Of a stretch of DNA of 64,000 bases, positions 11,167 to 19,906 are shown piece after piece. Where the stretch lies: NCBI GenBank assembly GCA_023954375.1, contig JAMLIC010000013.1, positions 1 through 64,000 of the forward strand, given 5' to 3'. Both the position numbers and the translations under genes were made by a program. Origin of the DNA: Planctomycetota bacterium (GTDB lineage Bacteria > Planctomycetota > J058). How positions within the stretch are numbered: position 1 is the stretch's first letter; every line of letters starts with the position of its first letter. The notes below the pieces were generated by a model. The model was not told the origin of the DNA. It worked only from the letters and a program-made list of their open reading frames with translations, and ran no database searches.

Positions 11167-11213
11167 AAGGCCCGTCGCGCCAGGGCTCCGGAGTCTTCCG
11201 CGGAAGACTCGTG
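11167..11213 (+). repeat. Palindromic element copy 2 (core 11191-11210)
   Basis: Same core palindrome as copy 1. The 33 bases at 11181-11213 match 11034-11066 exactly, and the AAG...CCGTCGC flank is also recognisable. Copies 1 and 2 are 147 bp apart in the same orientation. Confidence 0.8.
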
Positions 11214-11813
11214 TCGGCCCGGACCGGCTCGGCCTTGGGGCTGGCGCACCCGCCTGTGACTGCCAGTGGAGCCCGAGGGCGGCGCGGTCAGCGACGAAGT
11301 TCGCTGACGGTGGGCGCCGGCGCCGGCGCCGTCCTGAGCGTGCCCTGGCGCCGGGGCTGGCGGTCGGCGCCTCGAGGCGCTCGGTGGTGGTCGAGCAGGG
11401 TCCAGGCGACCCCCGCGCTCTGGCCCTCCTCTGCGCTGGTGGTTCCAGGCCGAAAGCGCCGCCTCGACGTCGACTGTGTCCTCAGGGCACTCCCACGCTG
11501 TCGCCGTCGGGACACGGCGCCGGAAGGCGCCGCTGGGGCAGGACGCCGCAACGCACTGCCAGACCGTGCGTTGCACGATCCTTCCCACGCCCTGACCGTC
11601 ACCCAGTTCCTGCGTGAACGGAGTGCGCGTTTCCGGTTCACGCCCGGACCGAGCCTGGACCCTGGAACGATGGGCGCACCCCTGCCTCCGTCGGCGTCAG
11701 GGCCCTTAGTCTCTCCATATCCGCCATCTGTACGCTGGCTTGACGCGCGCGCGGCGGCTTGGAATGGCAGATGCACATGACCCCCTCGAGGCACGGTCCC
11801 GAGGAGCGGTCAC

Positions 11814-14018
11814 ATGCGGCAGGTGAGCAGGAAGAGCTGGCTGGTGGGGCACGCCGCTATCGCGTTCGGAGTCGCGGCGCTCGCCGCCGGCTGCGGCGGA
11901 GGCGGCGGCGGCGGCGGCGGTGGGTCGGCGTCGGTGGCGCCGGGCGTGACGGGCGTGAGCCAGGGTCAGCTGGTGGCGATCGAGATCGCGCCGCCCGGCG
12001 ACGTGGTGGTGGACGACGGGCTGGGCTCGGCGTTCCAGGTGATCGTCGACGGGCACTACCGGGACGGTTCGCAGCTGGACCTGACGCGGGACGTGCAGCT
12101 GCACATGGCGGACGAGTCGGTGGCGAAGATCGGCGGTGACGGGCTGATCACGCCGATCGCGCCCGGGACGACCGAGCTGAGCGTGACGACGCGGGCGGTG
12201 ACGGGCGAGACGCTGACGGTGACGAAGCGGATCACCGTGGTGCCGGCCGGGGCGTCGCCGAACTTCGCGACGGGGGCGGAGCTGCGGATCTACCCGCAGT
12301 TCCGCACGCTGGGCGAGGTGGACGCGGCGGCGGGCCGTGACCAGCTGCAGCAGGTGGTGATCGTGGCGACGGACGCCACGGGGCGGACGTGGGACCTGAC
12401 GCGGTCGGTGGGCGCGCAGGTGCTGGACCGGAGCCGTAACCCGTCGATGGCGGGGCAGCTGTCGCCGACGGGGCTGTTCCGCGGGGTCATGGACGGGCAG
12501 GAGGTGCTGCTGCTGGCGCGGCTGAACGCGGCGGGGCTGACGGCGGGCGCGCAGTTCCGGCTGGGCGGCGGGGCGGGGCTGCCGCCGAGCGCGCTGTTCA
12601 CGGGCGGGCCGCTGGCGGGGTCGAGCAACGCGATCGACCGTGCGCTGCTGGCGGTGCTGCAGGGGCAGTTCGCGGAGCCGTCGCCGCTGACGACGGACGC
12701 GGAGTTCCTGCGGCGGCTGTATTCGGACGCGCTGGGCCGGGTGCCGACGGCGGCGGAGGCGGAGGCGTTCGCGGCGAGCGCGGCGGCGGACAAGCGTGAC
12801 GCGGAGATCGACCGGCTGGTGGCGACGCCGGCGTTCGCGGCGCACTGGGCGAACCAGATCGGGGAGTGGTTCTCGATCCCGCGCGCCAACGCCGGCGCGG
12901 CCGCGTTCGACCAGTGGGTGGCGCAGCAGATCCAGGCCGGGCAGGGGCTCGCGCAGATCATGGGCGCGCTGGCGGCGGGGACGTCGCCGGTGTCGGCGAC
13001 GTTCGACGGGGTGCACCCGCGGGCGTCGGACAAGGTGGACGTGCTGGTCATGGCGGCGACGGGCATGACGTCGGACTGCGCGGTGTGCCACGACCACCCG
13101 CTGACGGGCCCGAACGACCAGCCGCGGTGGCTGCAGTCGGAGCGGTACCCGCTGGACGCGTTCTTCGCGGCGAACGCGGCGGAGGCGACGCCGCTGGACC
13201 GGAACAACAACCGGATCGGGCAGCCGTTCCAGCCGGGGTGGGTGGCGTTCGCGGCGGGGACGCCGGTGACGAGCACGCTGAACACGCCGATGGCGCAGCG
13301 CCGGGCGGAGTTCGCGCAGCTGCTGACGAGCGCGGCGCAGTTCGACCGTGGCGTGGCGCACCGGATCTTCGCGACGGTGATGCAGCCGCTGCTGGACCCG
13401 AACCAGTTCCTGCGGCGGAACCTGGACGCGGTGGCGGTGCCGGGGCTGCTGGAGGTGCTTGCGGCGCGGTTCCGGGCGGCGAACACGGACCTGCGGGCGT
13501 TCGTCGGCGAGGTGTTCAAGAGCAAGGCGTACCAGCTGAGCTCGGCGGGGACGTCGACGGGTAACGACCCGCTGCTGGCGCGGCACGTCCTGCGGCGGCA
13601 CCACTCGGAGGTCATGGAGTCGCTGGTGGAGACGGTGACGGGTCAGGCGATCGTGAACGCGGACCTGACGTTCTTCCGGCAGACGTTCGGCTACCCGCTG
13701 GCGCGGCAGGCGATCCAGGAGCGGTCGGACGCGGTGAACATGAGCCAGGCGCTGGTGCTCATGAACAGCCCGGTGGTGCAGGCGAAGGTGTCGGCGAACG
13801 GGGCGCGGGTGGCGACGCTGGCGGGGCAGGTGACGAGCAACGCGGTCACGCGTGAGGAGGCCGTCACGCAGCTGTTCCGGTCGGCGCTGTCGCGCGAGCC
13901 GTCGACGGACGAGCTGGGCTTCGCCCTGCAGACGATCCAGCAGGCGCCGACCGTCCGGGCGGGCCTCGAGGACGTCGCCGCGGTGCTCATGAGCACGATC
14001 GAGGCGGTCGCCCACTAG
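11814..14018 (+). CDS. DUF1549/DUF1553-type lipoprotein, copy A1
   Basis: A 734-residue predicted lipoprotein. The signal peptide ends in lipobox LAAGC (Cys27) and is followed by ten glycines. Residues ~40-150 contain bacterial Ig-like (Big_2) sequence. The DUF1549-like segment has FLRRLYSDALGRVPTAAEA and WANQIGEWF, a single CxxCH (CAVCH, Cys422) could bind c-type haem, and the DUF1553-like C-terminus includes LARHVLRRHHSEVMESLVE. Such proteins pair with secreted DUF1501 proteins in planctomycetes; the substrate is unknown. ATG 11814 has GAGGAG upstream. From 11887 it is identical to copy A2, and its codons are strongly G-ending, unlike its neighbours. Confidence 0.87.
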   Translation: MRQVSRKSWLVGHAAIAFGVAALAAGCGGGGGGGGGGSASVAPGVTGVSQGQLVAIEIAPPGDVVVDDGLGSAFQVIVDGHYRDGSQLDLTRDVQLHMADESVAKIGGDGLITPIAPGTTELSVTTRAVTGETLTVTKRITVVPAGASPNFATGAELRIYPQFRTLGEVDAAAGRDQLQQVVIVATDATGRTWDLTRSVGAQVLDRSRNPSMAGQLSPTGLFRGVMDGQEVLLLARLNAAGLTAGAQFRLGGGAGLPPSALFTGGPLAGSSNAIDRALLAVLQGQFAEPSPLTTDAEFLRRLYSDALGRVPTAAEAEAFAASAAADKRDAEIDRLVATPAFAAHWANQIGEWFSIPRANAGAAAFDQWVAQQIQAGQGLAQIMGALAAGTSPVSATFDGVHPRASDKVDVLVMAATGMTSDCAVCHDHPLTGPNDQPRWLQSERYPLDAFFAANAAEATPLDRNNNRIGQPFQPGWVAFAAGTPVTSTLNTPMAQRRAEFAQLLTSAAQFDRGVAHRIFATVMQPLLDPNQFLRRNLDAVAVPGLLEVLAARFRAANTDLRAFVGEVFKSKAYQLSSAGTSTGNDPLLARHVLRRHHSEVMESLVETVTGQAIVNADLTFFRQTFGYPLARQAIQERSDAVNMSQALVLMNSPVVQAKVSANGARVATLAGQVTSNAVTREEAVTQLFRSALSREPSTDELGFALQTIQQAPTVRAGLEDVAAVLMSTIEAVAH

Positions 14019-14027
14019 GGCGGCCGC
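11887..14027 (+). repeat. 2,141 bp direct repeat, left copy
   Basis: By reading, it is identical to 15978-18118 (offset 4,091 bp). It starts two bases before the lipobox Gly-Cys codons and ends nine bases after the stop codon. The translations agree in every frame I compared. Confidence 0.9.
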
Positions 14028-14125
14028 GCCGCCGGGCGCCCCGCGCATGGGGCGCCTGGCGCCGCGCGCGCGGATCCGTTAACCCTCACACACGAACGCA
14101 CGACTGAACGCCAAGGAGTCCTCTC

Positions 14126-15541
14126 ATGACCGTCCACCAGAACTGCTCGACGTGCGGCGACGTGTCCCGGCGCGGGTTCCTCAAGCTCTCGGGCACAGGA
14201 GTGGCCCTCGGGTTCATGGGGGCGTCGCTGCACCAGCTCCTGTTCATGAAGGAGGCCCTGGGCGTCCAGCCGGAGAACGCGTTCTACGATGCGTTCGTCT
14301 CGATCTTCTTCAACGGCGGGCCGTCGCAGACGGACACCTGGGACCCCAAGCCGGGCACCCGCAGCAGCTACCCGAACTTCCAGACGATCAACCTCGGCGT
14401 GAACGACCGCTACGGGCAGCCGGTGCGCATCGGCGGCCAGTTCGCCAACGGCAACGCCATCTTCCCGCAGCTGGCCAACCTCGTCATGAACGACCCGGCG
14501 GTGAAGCTGGGCCTCGTGCGCTCCTTCTGGCACGGCTCGAACAACCATCAGACCGGTCAGACCTACATGAACGGCTGGTGGCGCAGCCAGGCCCTCGTGG
14601 AGCAGTACCCGTCGATGGCCTCGGCCATGGCCTACTACTTCCAGGGCCAGGGGCTCGGCATCCCGTCGGTCGTGATCAACGGCGCCAACGGCAACCGGGT
14701 CAACAGCGCCGGCGAGTCCCGCTGCCCGACGGCCCTGCAGGTGAACGCCAACGCGGGCAACAACCCGGTGGTGCAGAGCCTCCGCCGCCCGAACAACGTC
14801 GACCAGGCGCGCTACGACCGGCGCAAGGCGCTCCTCGACCGGCTGAACCAGCGCTTCCTCGAGTCGCGCCCCGACGCGATGGTCCGGGCCATGGAGAAGG
14901 CCACCGAGGACGCCTACGACGTGACCACGACCGGCCAGGCGGCGAGCGCCTTCGACCTGACCGGCAAGACGATCCTGCCCCCGGGCGGCAACAACGGCGT
15001 CGCCATGCGCATGACGCTGGCGCAGGAGCTGGTCGCGGCCGGGATCCCGTACGTGGCCATGGGCATCGGCGGCAACGACTCGCACAGCAACAACGTCAAC
15101 GCGATCAGCACGAACTGGGGCGTCTCGATCAACCAGGGCCTCACGGCCATGGCCCAGAACCTCAAGGCGACCGGCAAGCGCGTCCTGGTGGCCATGTACG
15201 GTGACTTCGGCCGCACGCCCGCGACGGTCAACAGCGGCGCCCGCGACGGTCGCGACCACTGGGGGGGTGGCTTCTCGATCGGCCTCTTGTCGATCAACCA
15301 GCCCAGGTTCCGCATGACCGCGATCGGTGACACCGGCCCCGAGGGCCTGCAGCAGTGGAACACGGGCGCCCAGGACCCGATCGCGCCGGCCGACATGGGC
15401 GCGTTCATCTACCGGAGCCTCGGCCTGCAGATCGGTCAGACCGGCGGGAAGTTCGACCTGCCGCTCACCTCGCGCCCGGCGCCGCCGGTCGACCGCGTGA
15501 ACAACAGCCAGCTCCTCATGGAGACCTTCGGGCTGGTGTAG
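14126..15541 (+). CDS. DUF1501 Tat-exported protein, copy B1
   Basis: A 471-residue DUF1501 protein of the alkaline-phosphatase/sulfatase superfamily fold. The N-terminus has a twin-arginine signal (SRRGFLKLSGTG) for folded export. Family motifs include FFNGGPSQTDTWDPKPG near residue 58, MGIGGNDSHSNN, YGDFGRTP and GRDHWGGG. ATG 14126 follows AAGGAG by seven bases. It is the partner of the upstream lipoprotein, as in most planctomycete DUF1549/DUF1501 operons. The enzymatic activity of the family has not been settled to my knowledge. Confidence 0.92.
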   Translation: MTVHQNCSTCGDVSRRGFLKLSGTGVALGFMGASLHQLLFMKEALGVQPENAFYDAFVSIFFNGGPSQTDTWDPKPGTRSSYPNFQTINLGVNDRYGQPVRIGGQFANGNAIFPQLANLVMNDPAVKLGLVRSFWHGSNNHQTGQTYMNGWWRSQALVEQYPSMASAMAYYFQGQGLGIPSVVINGANGNRVNSAGESRCPTALQVNANAGNNPVVQSLRRPNNVDQARYDRRKALLDRLNQRFLESRPDAMVRAMEKATEDAYDVTTTGQAASAFDLTGKTILPPGGNNGVAMRMTLAQELVAAGIPYVAMGIGGNDSHSNNVNAISTNWGVSINQGLTAMAQNLKATGKRVLVAMYGDFGRTPATVNSGARDGRDHWGGGFSIGLLSINQPRFRMTAIGDTGPEGLQQWNTGAQDPIAPADMGAFIYRSLGLQIGQTGGKFDLPLTSRPAPPVDRVNNSQLLMETFGLV

Positions 15542-15913
15542 CCAGACAGACACACCCCTCGTTCCTGGACGGGCCGGGCCGCTCGAGCGGACCCGGCCCG
15601 CTCCCTGTACGCGCCTAAAGCACGCGGCTCTGCGCCCATGCGGCGCGAGGCCACGCCGCCCTCCACCAGGGCGCGTGGCCTCGTGTCGTTCCGGATCGCT
15701 TGCAGTTCGGTGACTTAGAGGCGTGCGGCCATCGAGAACAACGTGCGCGGTCTGCGGCTCAGGATCGGATCGTGGATCGGACGCCGGGACGGCTCCAGAT
15801 GGCGACACCGAGGACAAGTCTCGTGAGCAGTAGATCTTGGCCCCTGCAGGTCCGGTTGGCGCGGGCGGTGCTGATGGACGCCACGAGGCTACGGTCCCCG
15901 GAGAGAGGTCACC
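15542..15913. other. Gap between duplicated modules
   Basis: A 372 bp gap with a terminator-like hairpin near its start and the promoter/leader of A2 near its end. A short patch at ~15720-15790 reads IENN...GSDAG in two frames, vaguely like an IS66 transposase tail, but too short to call. Confidence 0.5.
15571..15599 (+). terminator. Terminator-like hairpin after B1
   Basis: Arms GGGCCGGG and CCCGGCCC enclose an inner palindrome CCGCTCGAGCGG. There is no T tract. A counterpart with the same downstream CCCTGTAC follows B2. Confidence 0.6.
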
Positions 15914-18109
15914 ATGCGGCACGTGCGGAGCAAGATGGTGGGTGTGGCGGTCGCTGTGAGCGCTGCCATCGCGGTCACCGGCTGCGGCGGAGGCGGCGGC
16001 GGCGGCGGCGGTGGGTCGGCGTCGGTGGCGCCGGGCGTGACGGGCGTGAGCCAGGGTCAGCTGGTGGCGATCGAGATCGCGCCGCCCGGCGACGTGGTGG
16101 TGGACGACGGGCTGGGCTCGGCGTTCCAGGTGATCGTCGACGGGCACTACCGGGACGGTTCGCAGCTGGACCTGACGCGGGACGTGCAGCTGCACATGGC
16201 GGACGAGTCGGTGGCGAAGATCGGCGGTGACGGGCTGATCACGCCGATCGCGCCCGGGACGACCGAGCTGAGCGTGACGACGCGGGCGGTGACGGGCGAG
16301 ACGCTGACGGTGACGAAGCGGATCACCGTGGTGCCGGCCGGGGCGTCGCCGAACTTCGCGACGGGGGCGGAGCTGCGGATCTACCCGCAGTTCCGCACGC
16401 TGGGCGAGGTGGACGCGGCGGCGGGCCGTGACCAGCTGCAGCAGGTGGTGATCGTGGCGACGGACGCCACGGGGCGGACGTGGGACCTGACGCGGTCGGT
16501 GGGCGCGCAGGTGCTGGACCGGAGCCGTAACCCGTCGATGGCGGGGCAGCTGTCGCCGACGGGGCTGTTCCGCGGGGTCATGGACGGGCAGGAGGTGCTG
16601 CTGCTGGCGCGGCTGAACGCGGCGGGGCTGACGGCGGGCGCGCAGTTCCGGCTGGGCGGCGGGGCGGGGCTGCCGCCGAGCGCGCTGTTCACGGGCGGGC
16701 CGCTGGCGGGGTCGAGCAACGCGATCGACCGTGCGCTGCTGGCGGTGCTGCAGGGGCAGTTCGCGGAGCCGTCGCCGCTGACGACGGACGCGGAGTTCCT
16801 GCGGCGGCTGTATTCGGACGCGCTGGGCCGGGTGCCGACGGCGGCGGAGGCGGAGGCGTTCGCGGCGAGCGCGGCGGCGGACAAGCGTGACGCGGAGATC
16901 GACCGGCTGGTGGCGACGCCGGCGTTCGCGGCGCACTGGGCGAACCAGATCGGGGAGTGGTTCTCGATCCCGCGCGCCAACGCCGGCGCGGCCGCGTTCG
17001 ACCAGTGGGTGGCGCAGCAGATCCAGGCCGGGCAGGGGCTCGCGCAGATCATGGGCGCGCTGGCGGCGGGGACGTCGCCGGTGTCGGCGACGTTCGACGG
17101 GGTGCACCCGCGGGCGTCGGACAAGGTGGACGTGCTGGTCATGGCGGCGACGGGCATGACGTCGGACTGCGCGGTGTGCCACGACCACCCGCTGACGGGC
17201 CCGAACGACCAGCCGCGGTGGCTGCAGTCGGAGCGGTACCCGCTGGACGCGTTCTTCGCGGCGAACGCGGCGGAGGCGACGCCGCTGGACCGGAACAACA
17301 ACCGGATCGGGCAGCCGTTCCAGCCGGGGTGGGTGGCGTTCGCGGCGGGGACGCCGGTGACGAGCACGCTGAACACGCCGATGGCGCAGCGCCGGGCGGA
17401 GTTCGCGCAGCTGCTGACGAGCGCGGCGCAGTTCGACCGTGGCGTGGCGCACCGGATCTTCGCGACGGTGATGCAGCCGCTGCTGGACCCGAACCAGTTC
17501 CTGCGGCGGAACCTGGACGCGGTGGCGGTGCCGGGGCTGCTGGAGGTGCTTGCGGCGCGGTTCCGGGCGGCGAACACGGACCTGCGGGCGTTCGTCGGCG
17601 AGGTGTTCAAGAGCAAGGCGTACCAGCTGAGCTCGGCGGGGACGTCGACGGGTAACGACCCGCTGCTGGCGCGGCACGTCCTGCGGCGGCACCACTCGGA
17701 GGTCATGGAGTCGCTGGTGGAGACGGTGACGGGTCAGGCGATCGTGAACGCGGACCTGACGTTCTTCCGGCAGACGTTCGGCTACCCGCTGGCGCGGCAG
17801 GCGATCCAGGAGCGGTCGGACGCGGTGAACATGAGCCAGGCGCTGGTGCTCATGAACAGCCCGGTGGTGCAGGCGAAGGTGTCGGCGAACGGGGCGCGGG
17901 TGGCGACGCTGGCGGGGCAGGTGACGAGCAACGCGGTCACGCGTGAGGAGGCCGTCACGCAGCTGTTCCGGTCGGCGCTGTCGCGCGAGCCGTCGACGGA
18001 CGAGCTGGGCTTCGCCCTGCAGACGATCCAGCAGGCGCCGACCGTCCGGGCGGGCCTCGAGGACGTCGCCGCGGTGCTCATGAGCACGATCGAGGCGGTC
18101 GCCCACTAG
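15914..18109 (+). CDS. DUF1549/DUF1553-type lipoprotein, copy A2
   Basis: A 731-residue lipoprotein with a different signal peptide (MRHVRSKMVGVAVAVS..., lipobox AVTGC, Cys24) but a mature sequence identical to copy A1: glycine linker, Ig-like region, DUF1549-like segment, CAVCH motif and DUF1553-like C-terminus. ATG 15914 follows GGAGAGAGG. Upstream DNA shares nothing obvious with A1, so the two identical mature proteins are probably expressed from different promoters and signal peptides. Codon choice is the same atypical G-ending set. Confidence 0.87.
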   Translation: MRHVRSKMVGVAVAVSAAIAVTGCGGGGGGGGGGSASVAPGVTGVSQGQLVAIEIAPPGDVVVDDGLGSAFQVIVDGHYRDGSQLDLTRDVQLHMADESVAKIGGDGLITPIAPGTTELSVTTRAVTGETLTVTKRITVVPAGASPNFATGAELRIYPQFRTLGEVDAAAGRDQLQQVVIVATDATGRTWDLTRSVGAQVLDRSRNPSMAGQLSPTGLFRGVMDGQEVLLLARLNAAGLTAGAQFRLGGGAGLPPSALFTGGPLAGSSNAIDRALLAVLQGQFAEPSPLTTDAEFLRRLYSDALGRVPTAAEAEAFAASAAADKRDAEIDRLVATPAFAAHWANQIGEWFSIPRANAGAAAFDQWVAQQIQAGQGLAQIMGALAAGTSPVSATFDGVHPRASDKVDVLVMAATGMTSDCAVCHDHPLTGPNDQPRWLQSERYPLDAFFAANAAEATPLDRNNNRIGQPFQPGWVAFAAGTPVTSTLNTPMAQRRAEFAQLLTSAAQFDRGVAHRIFATVMQPLLDPNQFLRRNLDAVAVPGLLEVLAARFRAANTDLRAFVGEVFKSKAYQLSSAGTSTGNDPLLARHVLRRHHSEVMESLVETVTGQAIVNADLTFFRQTFGYPLARQAIQERSDAVNMSQALVLMNSPVVQAKVSANGARVATLAGQVTSNAVTREEAVTQLFRSALSREPSTDELGFALQTIQQAPTVRAGLEDVAAVLMSTIEAVAH

Positions 18110-18118
18110 GGCGGCCGC
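15978..18118 (+). repeat. 2,141 bp direct repeat, right copy
   Basis: Partner of 11887-14027; see that entry. Sequence after 18118 diverges at once from the left copy. Confidence 0.9.
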
Positions 18119-18282
18119 CGCCGGGCGGCCCCCGACGCGGGCCGTCCGGCGGGGTGTGGCGCGCGCGGCGCGCCGCGACTACGACTACACGACACAAAAC
18201 ATAGGCAGACAGAGACCAGAACACCGTGCGCCCGGCCGGGCGCACGCACGAGACGACAAGCAGAGAGGCACGGGAGACCACC

Positions 18283-19698
18283 ATGACCGCTCACAAGAAC
18301 TGCTCGACGTGCGGAGACGTGTCCCGCCGCGGGTTCCTGAAGCTGTCCGGCACTGGCGTGGCGCTCGGGTTCATGGGCGCCTCGATGCACCAGCTCCTCT
18401 ACATGCGCGAGGCGCTGGGCGTGCAGCCGGAGAACGCGTTCTACGACGCCTACCTGTCGATCTTCTTCGACGGCGGCCCCTCGCAGACCGACACGTGGGA
18501 CCCGAAGCCGGGCTCGAACAGCAGCTACCCGAACTTCCAGACGATCAACCTGGGGGTCAACGACCGCTACGGCCAGCCGGTGCGCATCGCCGGGCAGTTC
18601 GCCAACGGCCAGGTCGTCTTCCCGCAGCTGGCCAACCTCGTCATGAACGACCCCGACATCAAGCTGGGGCTCATCCGCTCGTTCTGGCACGGGTCGGAGG
18701 ACCACGGCGCCGGCCAGCGCTACATGAACGGCTGGTGGCGCAGCAACGCGCTCGTCATGCAGTACCCGTCGATGGCCTCGGCCATGGCCTACTACTTCCA
18801 GGGGCAGGGCCTGGGGATCCCGGCCGTCGTGATCAACGGCGCCAACGGCGAGCGCGTGAACAACGCCGGCGAGTCGCGCTGCCCGACGGCGCTCCAGGTG
18901 GGGGTCGGCGGCGCCAACAACCCGGTCGTCACCGCCCTGCGGCGGCCGACCGGCGTCGACCAGGACCGCTACGACCGGCGCAAGGCCCTCCTCGACCGGC
19001 TGAACCAGCGCTTCCTCTCCTCGCGCCCCGACCACATGGCCCGCGCCATGGAGAAGGCGACCGAGGACGCCTACGACGTGACGTCGGCCGGACAGGCGGC
19101 GAGCGCCTTCGACCTGACCGGCAAGCCGCTGCTCCCGCCGGGCGGCAACAACAACGTCGCCATGCGCATGACCCTGGCGCAGGAGCTGCTCAGGGCCGGC
19201 GTCCCCTACGTGGCCATGGGCATCGGCGGCAACGACTCGCACGCGAACAACGTGGGCACGGTGGCGCAGAACTGGGGCGTCTACATCAACCAGGGCGTCA
19301 CGCAGATGGCCCAGAACCTCAAGGCCACCGGCAAGCGCGTCCTGATCACGATGTACGGCGACTTCGGCCGCACCCCCGGCACGGTCAACAACGGGGCGCG
19401 CGACGGCCGCGACCACTGGGGCAGCGGCTTCTCGATCGGCATGCTCTCGATCAACCAGCCCAAGTTCCGCATGACGTCGATCGGCGACACGGGCCCCAAC
19501 GGGACGCTCCGCTGGAACACGGGCGCCCAGGACCCGATCGCGCCGGCCGACATGGGCGCGTTCATCTACCGCAGCCTCGGCCTGCAGATCGGCCAGGCCG
19601 GCGGCAACTTCGACCTGCCGCTCCTCTCGCGCCCCGCGCCGCCGGTCGACCGAGTGAACAACAGCCAGCTGCTCATGGACACGTTCGGGCTGGTCTGA
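18283..19698 (+). CDS. DUF1501 Tat-exported protein, copy B2
   Basis: A 471-residue paralogue of B1 with the same length and motifs (Tat signal SRRGFLKLSGTG, FFDGGPSQTDTWDPKPG, MGIGGNDSHANN, YGDFGRTPGT, GRDHWGSG). It differs from B1 at many positions, for example MTAHKN versus MTVHQN at the start and ITALRRPTGVDQDRYD-type changes mid-protein. I chose ATG 18283 (GGGAGACC upstream) over an in-frame ATG at 18226 because it gives the B1-like N-terminus. It is the partner of A2. Confidence 0.92.
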   Translation: MTAHKNCSTCGDVSRRGFLKLSGTGVALGFMGASMHQLLYMREALGVQPENAFYDAYLSIFFDGGPSQTDTWDPKPGSNSSYPNFQTINLGVNDRYGQPVRIAGQFANGQVVFPQLANLVMNDPDIKLGLIRSFWHGSEDHGAGQRYMNGWWRSNALVMQYPSMASAMAYYFQGQGLGIPAVVINGANGERVNNAGESRCPTALQVGVGGANNPVVTALRRPTGVDQDRYDRRKALLDRLNQRFLSSRPDHMARAMEKATEDAYDVTSAGQAASAFDLTGKPLLPPGGNNNVAMRMTLAQELLRAGVPYVAMGIGGNDSHANNVGTVAQNWGVYINQGVTQMAQNLKATGKRVLITMYGDFGRTPGTVNNGARDGRDHWGSGFSIGMLSINQPKFRMTSIGDTGPNGTLRWNTGAQDPIAPADMGAFIYRSLGLQIGQAGGNFDLPLLSRPAPPVDRVNNSQLLMDTFGLV

Positions 19699-19728
19699 CG
19701 GATAGAAACACCCCCTCGTTCCCGGGCG

Positions 19729-19757
19729 GAGCCGGTCCCTGTGTGGGGGGCCGGCTC
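19729..19757 (+). terminator. Terminator-like hairpin after B2
   Basis: GAGCCGGTCCC pairs with GGGGCCGGCTC (one G-U pair). It is followed by CGCCCTGTAC, like the sequence after the B1 hairpin. No T tract. Confidence 0.55.
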
Positions 19758-19800
19758 GCGCCCTGTACCTGCCGATCGAGGACCGCCCCTGCCAGAGACT

Positions 19801-19893
19801 GGAGACGGAGGCAACGGAGACGAACGAAGGACACGGAGGTCCATCTCTCCGTGCCCTCCGTCGGCCTCCGTGGCCTCCGTGTCCAATCGCCAG
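19801..19893. repeat. ACGGAGG-rich imperfect inverted repeat
   Basis: Repeated ACGGAGG/CCTCCGT units form a long imperfect inverted repeat. The clearest arms are GGACACGGAGG (19829-19839) and CCTCCGTGTCC (19874-19884). It lies between convergent genes B2 and hemA. Confidence 0.65.
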
Positions 19894-19906
19894 GCTGGCG
19901 CCGGGC

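Larger units (their letters stand above)
11001..11813. other. Long non-coding stretch with two palindromic repeats
   Basis: An 813 bp gap between the MoxR cluster and the first DUF1549-type gene. ORFs on both strands here have no recognisable domain and no ribosome-binding site, so I treat the stretch as non-coding. It holds two copies of a palindromic element (listed separately) and a TTGACG at 11740 that might be part of the promoter of the next gene. The bases between 11300 and 11700 are less GC-skewed than the flanking genes. Confidence 0.6.

Noticed and set aside
11064..11794. ORFs of 168-238 residues on both strands between the DUF4175-like gene and the first lipoprotein gene.
   Set aside because: No ribosome-binding site, no domain, codon use unlike neighbours, and they read through palindromic repeats.
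15715..15800. Possible IS66 transposase tail (IENN ... GSDAG).
   Set aside because: Only ~25 residues split over two frames with the wrong spacing; no inverted repeats or other transposase motifs nearby.
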